Below, one piece after another: positions 45,144 to 53,790 of a stretch of 64,000 nt of DNA (positions within the stretch are counted from its first letter, which is position 1; each line of letters starts with the position of its first letter). Below the pieces are notes generated by a model. That model did not search any database. It saw nothing but the letters and a program-made list of their open reading frames with translations, and was not told the origin of the DNA. This stretch comes from Corynebacterium silvaticum. GTDB lineage: Bacteria > Actinomycetota > Actinomycetes > Mycobacteriales > Mycobacteriaceae. The stretch lies in contig NZ_SDQO02000002.1 in the NCBI RefSeq assembly GCF_004382825.2, forward strand, positions 186,001 to 250,000, written 5' to 3'. The translations under genes and the position numbers were made by a program.

Positions 45144-46811
45144 ATGACTCACGGAAATACGGACGTGCGAACCCCCTCGCTCCTTGATGCTTCCTGCGAA
45201 GCATTTGTTCATGATCTTGCTGCGTTATCGCCGACTGAGGCGACCGCATGGGGCATTGAGGGCCACGACGGGGAACTGCAAGACTTTTCCCCGTCGTATT
45301 GGGAGGCCGTCGCGAACCGTAACCGTGAGATGCTCGCGGACGTTGATGCTCTCGACGACGGCACCGATGATTGCGATGACGAGGATGATTTTGATGAGGT
45401 TGATATCGTCACTGCTGCAGTGCTGAGAGATCGGGTGTGTCTAGATCTATCGCTGCACCATAACGACGAGTTTTTAGGCCAGCTCAACAATATTGCGTCT
45501 CCGATTCAGACCATCAGGGATACTTTCTTGCTGATGCCGCAGGATACCGAGGAACAGCGGGAAGCCATTGCGTCTCGTTTGTCGCAGGTGGGCAAGGCGC
45601 TCGCGGGATACCGGGAGTCTTTGACTGTGGCGGCCTCTCACGGAAAAGTGGCGGCGATTCGTCAGATTGAGGCCGTTATTGGTCAGTGCCGTGAGCTTAC
45701 CCAACCAGGTTCCATGCTCGATCAGCTGGGAGTAGACCCTCATTCTGCCGCTGTGACGTCTGCAAAGAAATCCTTTGGCTCTATGGCTGAGTGGTTGAGC
45801 GATCAATTAGCACCGCATGCGCCTCACAACGATGCGGTGGGTCGGGAGCGGTACGAGCGCTTTAGTCACTTATTTGTGGGCGATGTTGTAGATCTTGACG
45901 ACGCCTACGAGTGGGGCCTTGATCGTCTACAAGAGATAGTGGCCGAACAACAAAGCATCTCCGAGGAACTCTATGGAGCGGGGACCTCCGTTGCTGCCGC
46001 CATGAAGAAACTGGATGCTGAGCCTCGCTATACCATCACGGGTACTGATGCGCTGCGGGAATGGATGCAGGAGCGGGCGGATAACACTATCACCCAGCTC
46101 AATGGCGTTCACTTTGATATTCCGCAGCCAGTACAGACCCTGGAAGCCTGCATTGACCCTGCAGGTACCGGTGGCATTTTCTATACCCCGCCATCGGATG
46201 ACTTCTCTCGTCCAGGCCGCATGTGGTGGTCTGTTCCGGCGGGACAAACTACTTTTCACACATGGCAAGAGCTGACCACCGTTTTCCACGAGTCCGTCCC
46301 TGGGCATCATCTTCAGTGCGGTCAGGCGGTTTGTGAGCGTGAGAACCTCAATCTTTGGCGCAGGATAGCCTGTTGGAACTCGGGCCACGGCGAAGGCTGG
46401 GCGCTTTATGCCGAGCAGCTGATGGCGGACTTGGGTTACCACGATGACCTAGGCACGCGGATGGGAATGTTGGATGCGCAGCGCCTCCGTGCAGCGCGTG
46501 TTGTCTTAGATATCGGGATCCATCTGGGAAAGCGGACCCCGGAGGGAACGAGTGTCTGGGATGCGTCGTACGCAAAATTCTTTTTGCGTGAGAACTCCGC
46601 CATGGACGAGCGCAATCTTGCCTTTGAGCTGGATCGCTATCTAGGCTGGCCCGGCCAGGCTCCTTCCTATGCTTTGGGGCAGCGCTTGTGGCAACAGCTG
46701 CGCGACCGTGCGGTAGCTCAGGGGCAGACTCTCAAGAAATTCCATACTCGTGCGTTATCTTATGGATCAATCCCCATGTCTATTCTCGGTGCACAAGTAC
46801 TCCAAGGCTAA
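45144..46811 (+). CDS. DUF885-family putative metallopeptidase
   Basis: Cytosolic protein of 555 residues. The zinc-binding motif is HESVPGHHLQ (HExxxGHH type, about residue 382), followed by a downstream Glu region (SGHGEGWALYAEQLMADLGY). An acidic Asp/Glu run lies at about 70-88 (DDGTDDCDDEDDFDEVD). DUF885 proteins are thought to be peptidases, and some are lipoproteins; this one has no signal peptide. Substrate unknown. It is followed by an imperfect hairpin. Confidence 0.85.
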   Translation: MTHGNTDVRTPSLLDASCEAFVHDLAALSPTEATAWGIEGHDGELQDFSPSYWEAVANRNREMLADVDALDDGTDDCDDEDDFDEVDIVTAAVLRDRVCLDLSLHHNDEFLGQLNNIASPIQTIRDTFLLMPQDTEEQREAIASRLSQVGKALAGYRESLTVAASHGKVAAIRQIEAVIGQCRELTQPGSMLDQLGVDPHSAAVTSAKKSFGSMAEWLSDQLAPHAPHNDAVGRERYERFSHLFVGDVVDLDDAYEWGLDRLQEIVAEQQSISEELYGAGTSVAAAMKKLDAEPRYTITGTDALREWMQERADNTITQLNGVHFDIPQPVQTLEACIDPAGTGGIFYTPPSDDFSRPGRMWWSVPAGQTTFHTWQELTTVFHESVPGHHLQCGQAVCERENLNLWRRIACWNSGHGEGWALYAEQLMADLGYHDDLGTRMGMLDAQRLRAARVVLDIGIHLGKRTPEGTSVWDASYAKFFLRENSAMDERNLAFELDRYLGWPGQAPSYALGQRLWQQLRDRAVAQGQTLKKFHTRALSYGSIPMSILGAQVLQG

Positions 46812-46818
46812 TGTAGAG

Positions 46819-46857
46819 TCCTCTGCTGTGGATCTACTGCGGATCTGCCGCGGAGGA
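46819..46857 (+). terminator. Imperfect hairpin after the DUF885 gene
   Basis: TCCTCTGCTGTGGATC pairs imperfectly with GGATCTGCCGCGGAGGA, followed by TTT. Confidence 0.5.
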
Positions 46858-46889
46858 TTTATGGTGGGTTTAAATAATTAAGCTTGGCG

Positions 46890-46915
46890 TAATTTAATTG
46901 CGCACAATATAATTA
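46890..46915. promoter_or_regulatory. Autoregulatory operator of the OhrR-like gene
   Basis: TAATTTAATTG-CGCA-CAATATAATTA has 11-bp arms with one mismatch and ends five bases before the start codon. The form suits a MarR dimer. Confidence 0.6.
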
Positions 46916-46919
46916 GTGC

Positions 46920-47336
46920 ATGGCCAAAGATCACTCGCTCGATGAACTCATCTGCTTTCAGCTGTACACGGCATCCCGCCTGATGCAGCGTATATATCGC
47001 CCTTATCTTGACGATTGGGGCATTACCTACCCGCAGTACTTGGTTCTCGTCTGCCTATGGGAACGCGATGGCAGGTCGATTGGCCAGCTTGCCGATCCGC
47101 TCAATCTGGACAGCGGCACCCTGTCTCCTCTGTTGCAGCGTATGGAGGATAACGGCTTTGTCCGACGCCAGCATGAAAAAGAGGACTACCGAAGACTGCG
47201 CATTTTCCTGACCGCTAAGGGCAAACGCCTCAAACCTCGTGCTGATGACATGCAGGAGGAGCTCATGGAGACCCTCAGACTCGATCACCAGGACCTTGCT
47301 GCTATGCACGATCTCATGAGCAAAATTAACCCTTAA
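46920..47336 (+). CDS. MarR/OhrR-type redox-sensing regulator
   Basis: Winged-helix regulator of 138 residues that follows the OhrR pattern: LICFQLYTASRLMQRIYRPYL with a conserved peroxide-sensing Cys12, ITYPQYLVLVCLWE, LDSGTLSPLLQRMEDNGFVRR (recognition helix) and RRLRIFLTAKGK (wing). Known OhrR proteins derepress organic-hydroperoxide genes on oxidation of this Cys. No ohr gene is adjacent; the two following membrane proteins are the likely operon mates. Confidence 0.85.
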   Translation: MAKDHSLDELICFQLYTASRLMQRIYRPYLDDWGITYPQYLVLVCLWERDGRSIGQLADPLNLDSGTLSPLLQRMEDNGFVRRQHEKEDYRRLRIFLTAKGKRLKPRADDMQEELMETLRLDHQDLAAMHDLMSKINP

Positions 47337-47345
47337 GAAGGGATC

Positions 47346-47699
47346 ATGGACAAAGAGCACTCAAAGAAAAGTTCGCGCAAGCCTTGGAGCTACGGAATGA
47401 TCGTGGCTTTTTTGCTCATGATTCTTCTGATGCCGCCGCTGCTTCATCTTTTTGCCGGCGGTGGTGTCATACTCGTGACATTGCTGCTGGCGGCGTTGAT
47501 TTTTGGTTTTATAGACGCAAAAACCTTTCGCTTTACAGCTAGCTTTCCGTTGCTGGTTGGGGTTGCGTACTTCTTGGACATGCAGATGTACTTTAATGCG
47601 GGGACCTGGATCTACCTTCCCATCATGGTGATCTTCGCGTTTGTAGGCGGTGCCCTCGGAGCCCCTCAGGGGCTGCGTTCCTTGGGGGAGGAAGACTGA
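47346..47699 (+). CDS. Membrane protein of unknown function, operon with the OhrR-like gene
   Basis: 117 residues with three to four helices (MIVAFLLMILLMPPLLHLF, VILVTLLLAALIFGFI, FPLLVGVAYFLD, IYLPIMVIFAFVGGALG) and a basic N-terminus. It starts ten bases after the regulator stop (AAGAAGGGATC ribosome site) and its TGA overlaps the ATG of the next gene, so three genes are coupled. Family not recognised. Confidence 0.65.
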   Translation: MDKEHSKKSSRKPWSYGMIVAFLLMILLMPPLLHLFAGGGVILVTLLLAALIFGFIDAKTFRFTASFPLLVGVAYFLDMQMYFNAGTWIYLPIMVIFAFVGGALGAPQGLRSLGEED

Positions 47700-48556
47700 T
47701 GGAGATATGGTCTTTTGAGCACCCTGAACTGGGGCTTATCAGCGTGGAACGCGGTTATGACGCGGAGTTTCGGGCGGCCGATCCGGACTGGCCCGAGGAA
47801 CCCTCCGAAAAAGAAATCCGCCACGTTGGTCCCAACGCTGGATTCAAGGAACGCATAGAAGCGCTTATCCATAATCCCCCGGTCCGGTTGCACATTAAGG
47901 TGAACGGCGAGACATGGTGCCGGCTTAACGACGTCCCCTCGGGCCGAATAGCTTTGAACAAATCCGTAGACAATTCTTTAACCATGCCGGCTATGGCAAA
48001 AGTAAACCGGAAAAAGCCTCACCTTTACGTACAGTCCACTATATTCAACGAGATTCTGGGCATTGAGTATCGCGAAGGAAGCCAAGTCATAGAATTCACC
48101 CCACCCGTGGGGACTCGGGGGCATAAGCGCCACCAGGCGATGGAAGAAAGCAGCATAAAGCGAATTCTTTTCCCCATGATGGCGGGTCTAGGAAAGAGCG
48201 GTTGGGCAATTGCCGTGATCGTTCTGGGACCAATCATGAGCAGGATCGTGAAAAAACTCTTGGAGTTGTTGCCCGACTGGGACTTCTTTGATCTTCCGGA
48301 ACTCCCCTCAATCGAGCTTCCTGTTCCACGGTTTCCGCAGATCACGCTTCCCGTGGTGCAGTTCCCGGACTGGGAATTTCCTCATATTGAACTCCCATGG
48401 TGGGTTATGTTTCTTCTTGAGTATAAAAAAGTGTGGATCCCCTTGGTGATTGCTGTCTTTGTAGGCATCATGGCGATCCGTAATCACAAGAAATCTGAAG
48501 AGCAGAAGCGGCAGTGGGAGTCGGAACAGACTGATGATTGCGATGCGACGCCTTAG
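47699..48556 (+). CDS. Membrane-anchored protein with proline-periodic segment
   Basis: 285 residues. The N-terminal 150 residues look like a soluble beta-rich domain. Hydrophobic segments follow near 165-185 (SGWAIAVIVLGPIMSRIV) and 245-268. Between them is a periodic stretch in which Leu/Phe-Pro recurs every four to eight residues (LPELPSIELPVPRFPQI, then LPVVQFPDWEFPHIELP). Not recognised. It is the last gene of the OhrR-like operon, and its stop overlaps the convergent AbrB gene by four bases. Confidence 0.6.
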   Translation: MEIWSFEHPELGLISVERGYDAEFRAADPDWPEEPSEKEIRHVGPNAGFKERIEALIHNPPVRLHIKVNGETWCRLNDVPSGRIALNKSVDNSLTMPAMAKVNRKKPHLYVQSTIFNEILGIEYREGSQVIEFTPPVGTRGHKRHQAMEESSIKRILFPMMAGLGKSGWAIAVIVLGPIMSRIVKKLLELLPDWDFFDLPELPSIELPVPRFPQITLPVVQFPDWEFPHIELPWWVMFLLEYKKVWIPLVIAVFVGIMAIRNHKKSEEQKRQWESEQTDDCDATP

Positions 48557-49626
48557 GATTTTTTCCGTTGCAGCAGAGCGATAAGAGCGGGTATCCACCC
48601 GGCTAATGCAAGAACACTTACGATTCGGATGACCTGAGTAGCCACGACCACCGACCCCGCGCCACCTTCGCTGGAGAGCGCAAGCACGGTTTCCAAAGCA
48701 CCCGGGCTGGTGGCCAAATACGCCTCAAAGTAGGAGACGTGCAGTACAGACATGAGAGGCCATGCGGTCAGTGCGCAGCCTGCTATCAGCACAACCACAA
48801 AGAGAATGGTGGATGGAAGCTGAGCGGCGAATGCTTTGAGCGCGGCTAAAGAAAGCGAACCGCCACAGATCCACCCGATAGAGAGAAAAGCGAAATAGCG
48901 CACTGTCTCGGGTGGTGCAAGACTCACGTCATGCGGGATAAACAATCCAACTATGACCACCAGAAGCATCGGTCCCAGGATCGATGCTGCCGGCAGCCTT
49001 AAAAACTTACCCACCCGATGGCCAACCAAAGCGATAACAACCACGATGAGCAGCGCCCACCATGGTTGTGACTGCGCTGCTTCAGACACAGCATGACTGG
49101 CGGGCGTATGCGAGAAGAGATGGGTTATCAAAGGAAGGGAGATCGAGACTGTGAGAAGGCGCAGATACTGGCTGAGAGTGACGTAGCGATAGTCGGCGCC
49201 TAGGTCTTTAGCCAGGATCGGCATAATAGAGGCTCCGCCGGCCAACATGGAGAGCACTCCAGTTTCCTGGCTAATCTCGGGTTCTTTGCGGGCTAATAAT
49301 AGCCCGCCGCCGATGCCAATTGCCAACGTCACAATGGTCACCGCGATACTGGGTAAGACAAAGTGAGCGAGTTGGCTCAATTGCGTAGATAACAGCGGCA
49401 GAGCTGCGAGGACACCGATAAAACCGCGAGCAAAATTAAACAAATGGCGGTTCATCGGTAACTCTTTGCCCGTGATAAGAGCCGACGTACCAGAAGCCGC
49501 AATAGCTGCAAGAATCCACGCAGCAGGGACATGGAGAAAAGCAAAGAGGAAACCAAACGCAATGGACACAGGTGCCACCACAGACCAGCAGAGAACCAGG
49601 CCCTTATCCGTAATGAATCTCCTCAT
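48553..49626 (-). CDS. AbrB-family membrane protein (ammonia-monooxygenase-like, PF05145)
   Basis: Polytopic protein of 357 residues made of two repeated AbrB modules, each about five helices (PAAWILAAIAASGTSALITG in the first, LPAASILGPMLLVVIVGLF in the second). GVLSMLAGGASIMPILAKDLGADYRYVTLSQYLR between them is characteristic. The family is thought to be a transporter or regulator; the name ammonia monooxygenase is historical. Start ATG 49626. Confidence 0.8.
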   Translation of the reverse strand: MRRFITDKGLVLCWSVVAPVSIAFGFLFAFLHVPAAWILAAIAASGTSALITGKELPMNRHLFNFARGFIGVLAALPLLSTQLSQLAHFVLPSIAVTIVTLAIGIGGGLLLARKEPEISQETGVLSMLAGGASIMPILAKDLGADYRYVTLSQYLRLLTVSISLPLITHLFSHTPASHAVSEAAQSQPWWALLIVVVIALVGHRVGKFLRLPAASILGPMLLVVIVGLFIPHDVSLAPPETVRYFAFLSIGWICGGSLSLAALKAFAAQLPSTILFVVVLIAGCALTAWPLMSVLHVSYFEAYLATSPGALETVLALSSEGGAGSVVVATQVIRIVSVLALAGWIPALIALLQRKKS

Positions 49627-49686
49627 GCGTCGAGTGCTCCTCTCTTAGAATGCACTCGACTTTAATCCCACCTGTGGCCTGTGGCA

Positions 49687-50310
49687 CTACCTTGAAGCTG
49701 AGACTTCTTCAAAAGAGTCGCGGGTAATCCGGACTCCAGGGCCCCGATGCTCCCGTATTGTCACGCTGCCGGGTGCCGTCAGATCGATGATGACTGCGTC
49801 GACGGAGTACTTCTTGCCGGCGTCGAGACGCTTAAACGTGCTGCCGTCGACAGCTGCACCATCGCCAGTAGCGCTCAGCGTCAACGGTGAAAATGTGGCT
49901 TTGATCCTATTGGCCTGCGGATGATTTCCGCTCGTAGCTTTCCACGTAATCGCATAGGTGGTGGGGGAGCAATCGGCAATGACACCTGCCGGATAATCAA
50001 CCACGCAAGCAAGAGTTACTTCCTTATCCAACGGCAGAAGATAGCCCCCAGCCGGGATCGGAGTAGCAGCTAGATCCGGTCGCGGGGTAGGGCGTGGCGA
50101 CGGCGGACTCGGCGCAGGCTTGGGCTGCTGGGTTTGTTGGTTGTTGAGTTGCTGGCTGTTGGGTCTGCTGGGTTGTCAGGGGGGACGTTGTTGCGGATGT
50201 GCGTGAGGCATCGGCGGCTGTAGACGTGGGCTGTGGCGGTTGAGTATTCGCGCACGCGCTCGCGCCAAAGAGAACTACTGCGGATAATGCTACGGGAAGA
50301 GCTTCTTCAT
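49687..50310 (-). pseudogene. Secreted lipoprotein with Gln/Pro-rich linker (two frameshifts)
   Basis: ATG 50310 (GGAGGAATGTCC before it) starts MKKLFP; after a shift in a C run at 50294-50296 the signal peptide continues VALSAVVLFGASAC with a good lipobox. A low-complexity Thr/Gln/Pro linker follows and holds a second shift at about 50100-50180. The C-terminal domain (YLLPLDKEVTLACVVDYPAG, TYAITWKATSGNH, RITRDSFEEV) is intact in its own frame. Both lesions lie in low-complexity sequence. Function unknown. Confidence 0.7.
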
Positions 50311-50424
50311 GGACATTCCTCCGGTTCACAAGGACCTCTGAAATAGATCACTTTTGACTATTACCGAGCGTAATACGTAATATCTTCTGATGAAATTGGC
50401 AGCCATCAATAATCGGAGGCAACA

Positions 50425-51201
50425 GTGGACATTACTGTGAGCGGCTGGGGGATCTTGATCGCTGGTGCCGGAATAGCCGGGTGGGTTGACGCGATGATTG
50501 GTGGCGGAGGGCTAGTGCTCATCCCGCTTATCATGGCCGTCGCGCCGGGACTTGCCCCGGTTGTTGCCATCGCTACCAATAAGTTTGTGGCCGTGAGCGG
50601 AACCGCCTCAGCCGCAGTGACAATGGTGAGGAAAGTGGGAGTTGATCGCTCGCTGGTGTTGCGGCTTGTGCCTGTCGCGGCCCTGAGTTCGGCGGGCGGG
50701 GCGTTGCTGGCGGCGTCGATAAGCAAAGACGTGATGCGTCCGATCGTGATCGTACTTATGCTGGTAGCCGGGATTTTTGTTGCCCTCAAACCAGAATTTG
50801 GGCAGGGCGGACCCACACAAACCGCGAGCGCTAGGCGGCGCGGACTTGCCGTTGTAGCGACCGGGGCCATTGCGCTTTACGACGGCCTCTTTGGGCCCGG
50901 TACCGGAATGTTTCTGATCATGGCTTTTACCGCGCTGCTCTCTCAAGATTTTCTGCGGTCGGCAGCCCTGACCAAAGTGGTGAATACTGCCACTAACCTG
51001 GGGGCTCTCCTCGTATTTATCGCAGCAGGCCATGTTTTGTGGTCCCTGGGAATCGTGCTGGCTGTGGCGAATATCGCGGGCGCACAACTCGGGGCAAAAA
51101 CGGTGTTGGGTGGTGGAACCAAGATCCTGCGCCTAGCGCTTTTGACTCTGGTCATTGTGATGAGCATCTACCTGACAGTGCAGCAGGTGCGCGGGGTATA
51201 G
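50425..51201 (+). CDS. TauE/SafE-family sulfite/anion exporter
   Basis: Membrane protein of 258 residues with seven to eight helices in two repeats. Signatures: AGWVDAMIGGGGLVLIPLIM in the first repeat and GLFGPGTGMFLIMAFTALL in the second. The family exports sulfite, sulfoacetate or similar anions. Start is GTG 50425 with GGAGG upstream. It stands alone between oppositely and similarly oriented genes. Confidence 0.88.
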   Translation: MDITVSGWGILIAGAGIAGWVDAMIGGGGLVLIPLIMAVAPGLAPVVAIATNKFVAVSGTASAAVTMVRKVGVDRSLVLRLVPVAALSSAGGALLAASISKDVMRPIVIVLMLVAGIFVALKPEFGQGGPTQTASARRRGLAVVATGAIALYDGLFGPGTGMFLIMAFTALLSQDFLRSAALTKVVNTATNLGALLVFIAAGHVLWSLGIVLAVANIAGAQLGAKTVLGGGTKILRLALLTLVIVMSIYLTVQQVRGV

Positions 51202-51385
51202 GACTTGAGGTTATGGGCTTGCCGGTCTTTGTCGGTTGCGCTGGTCGCGCCGATGGTGCCGGTCGCGCAAAGAGCGTGAAATTGGCAACTGACGACGCCA
51301 GGCTCAGATGCTATACATTGTCTCATCAGGTTTCTAGTGTGCACTTCTGCTGTCGCATGTGAGTGCTGAACATCCTTAGGATGTC

Positions 51386-52208
51386 ATGATGTCAATGCTC
51401 AATGAACTGCTTGCAGATGAATCAATAGAACTGCACGGAAAGGCGGAAACCTGGCGCGATGCCATTGCCAGTGCTGGCGGTCTTTTAGAAAAAAACAGGT
51501 GTTATAGCGGGTGCGTACACCGAATCAATGATTGACAACGTGGAAGTCAACGGGCCGTACATCGTCGTGGCACCCGGCTTTGCCTTCGCCCATGCTCGCC
51601 CGTCTTCTGCAGTGAAACAGACTGCGATTTCCTGGCTGCGTCTGGAGCAGCCAGTTTCCTTTGGCCATCCAAAGAACGATCCCGTTGACCTGGTTGTTGC
51701 GCTCGCTGCACACGCTGATACCGCACATACTGCCGCGATGAAAGATTTGGCGCAGTTGTTGGGAGACAAGCAACGCAGGGAGGCGCTTAACCGGGTGGAG
51801 ACTGTGGCGGAATTGCGGGAGGTTTTGGGGTCTGCTGTGAGGGATGGCGTGGGCGCTAGCTTTGCGGTCAATCCCGCGGTAACGGTTGCAGCTGGGCTTT
51901 CCAGCGCGCAGGCGACAGCGCCCAAAGGAAAAATACTCACGGTGTGCGGGAATGGCCTGGGGACCTCTTTGTTCCTGAAAAACACGCTGGAACAGGTCCT
52001 CGATTATTGGAAGTGGTCCCCCTATTTTTCGGTTGAAGCCACCGACACGATTTCTGCAAAAGGGCGTGCCCATGAGGCAGATTTCATCTTGACCTCAGGG
52101 GAGATTGCGGCGACCCTGGGTGATCTAGGTGTGCCGGTCTATGTTATTCAAAACTTCACTTCACCAGCAGAAATTGACTCAGCCCTACGTCAGCTTTTCG
52201 ACGTCTAA
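51386..52208 (+). pseudogene. PTS IIA-IIB protein, ascorbate type (frameshifted)
   Basis: Phosphotransfer protein of about 273 residues. ATG 51386 begins MMSMLNELLADESIELH; the frame is lost in the A7 run at 51489-51495 (one base too many) and continues GVIAGAYTESMIDNVEVNG. The IIA domain has its active His in GFAFAHARP; the IIB domain (from about residue 190) has the active Cys in TVCGNGLGTSLFL. Without the first 35 residues the IIA fold would be incomplete. The IIC gene starts 11 bases downstream and is intact. Confidence 0.85.
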
Positions 52209-52219
52209 CGGAGGCACAC

Positions 52220-53773
52220 ATGAACGTCCTACTTTCGATTGCGGAATTTCTTGTCAACGAGATCCTTGCCGTTCCAGCATTCCTTATCGGCATCATCACG
52301 GCTGTCGGCCTCGGCGCGCTGGGCCGAGGCACCGGCAAGGTTCTTGGTGGTGCACTGAAAGCAACGCTGGGTTTTCTTCTCATCGGCGCAGGTGCGGGCC
52401 TCGTCTCTGCTTCCTTAGCACCACTAGGAGTGATGATCCAGGGGGCTACCGAGGCGCACGGAGTGGTACCTACCAACGAGGCGATCGTTGGAATTGCTCA
52501 GGAACACTATGGCAGTCAGGTAGCGTGGCTCATGATCCTGGGATACGCGGTGTCCCTGGTGTTGGCGCGTTTTACACCACTACGCTATGTTTTCCTCACT
52601 GGTCACCATGTTCTTTTTATGGCGACGCTGTTGACCATAGTGATGGCCACTGCTGGTTTTGACCCATGGGTGGTTATCATCGTCGGTGCTGTTCTTCTTG
52701 GCATTTTGATGGTTTCCCTCCCCGCCATCGCGCATCCATGGACTCGTCGGATCACGGGTGACGACTCAGTGGCGATTGGCCACTTTGGCACTTCCGGCTA
52801 CGTGGCCGCAGGTGCCGTGGGCAAGCTGGTGGGAGGCAAAGGAAAGAAAGCCAGCCCTTCCACCGAAGAAATGAAACTACCTGAAGGACTCAGATTCCTA
52901 CGCGACTCCATGGTCGCTACTGCACTATCGATGGCGCTGATGTATGTAGTTCTAGCAGTGCTTTTTATCCTTAGGGCTGGTCAAACCGAGGCTTTCACGG
53001 CCTTTACCGGAGGTGCGACAGGCGTCGGAAATTACCTTATGCAGTCGGTGACCCAGGGCCTACAATTTGGCGTAGCAGTAGCCGTGATTCTCTTTGGCGT
53101 GCGTACCATCCTGGGAGAGCTGGTCCCTGCGTTCCAAGGAATTGCAGAAAAAGTAGTCCTCGGCGCAATCCCTGCGCTGGATTGCCCTATTGTGTTCCCT
53201 TATGCCCAAAATGCTGTCCTTATAGGGTTTATCTCTTCTTTTGTTGGAGGCCTTGTTGGATTAGCAGTGCTTTCTGCCTGGTTGAATCCAGTATTCGGGG
53301 TGGCCCTGATTCTCCCCGGCCTAGTTCCACATTTTTTCACTGGTGGCGCGGCAGGCGTTTATGGCAATGCCACCGGTGGTCGCAGAGGCGCGCTATGCGG
53401 TGCATTTGTTAACGGACTGCTCATCACCTTCCTTCCGGCTTTCCTTCTTGGGGTCCTTGGCACCTTTGGGGAAGCAAACACCACCTTTGGTGATGCAGAC
53501 TTTGGATGGTTCGGAATACTTATCGGTGGAGCGGCCCACAGTGGAAAGACCGTGGGGCTTATCCTGATCGTTCTCATCGGTATCGCAATTCTTGGGCATG
53601 GACTGTGGTCGCAGAAAAAGCTCGTCGAAAGGAACTGGGATCCCGCTCCGCATCGTTCAGGCGGATTCGGTTCAGCGGATACAGGTCGGGATGCAGGTCG
53701 TCAGAACATTGACGCTTATCCCCGCATAGCCCCGCCACAAGGTGCGCCAGTTCCTCCTCCGCCACTAGGATAA
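52220..53773 (+). CDS. ulaA: PTS IIC transporter of the ascorbate (UlaA) family
   Basis: Sugar-translocating membrane subunit of 517 residues with about eleven helices. UlaA-type stretches: GLGALGRGTGKVLGGALKATLGFLLIGAG read as helix 1-2 region, LTGHHVLFMATLL, GEL(V)PAFQGIAEKVV, and IPALDCPIVFPYAQNAVLIGF. The C-terminal 60 residues are Pro/Gly-rich and hydrophilic. It is preceded by GGAGGCAC and forms an operon with the broken IIAB gene. Substrate L-ascorbate is inferred from the family. Confidence 0.85.
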   Translation: MNVLLSIAEFLVNEILAVPAFLIGIITAVGLGALGRGTGKVLGGALKATLGFLLIGAGAGLVSASLAPLGVMIQGATEAHGVVPTNEAIVGIAQEHYGSQVAWLMILGYAVSLVLARFTPLRYVFLTGHHVLFMATLLTIVMATAGFDPWVVIIVGAVLLGILMVSLPAIAHPWTRRITGDDSVAIGHFGTSGYVAAGAVGKLVGGKGKKASPSTEEMKLPEGLRFLRDSMVATALSMALMYVVLAVLFILRAGQTEAFTAFTGGATGVGNYLMQSVTQGLQFGVAVAVILFGVRTILGELVPAFQGIAEKVVLGAIPALDCPIVFPYAQNAVLIGFISSFVGGLVGLAVLSAWLNPVFGVALILPGLVPHFFTGGAAGVYGNATGGRRGALCGAFVNGLLITFLPAFLLGVLGTFGEANTTFGDADFGWFGILIGGAAHSGKTVGLILIVLIGIAILGHGLWSQKKLVERNWDPAPHRSGGFGSADTGRDAGRQNIDAYPRIAPPQGAPVPPPPLG

Positions 53774-53790
53774 GCCCGTTGAATCCCAGT

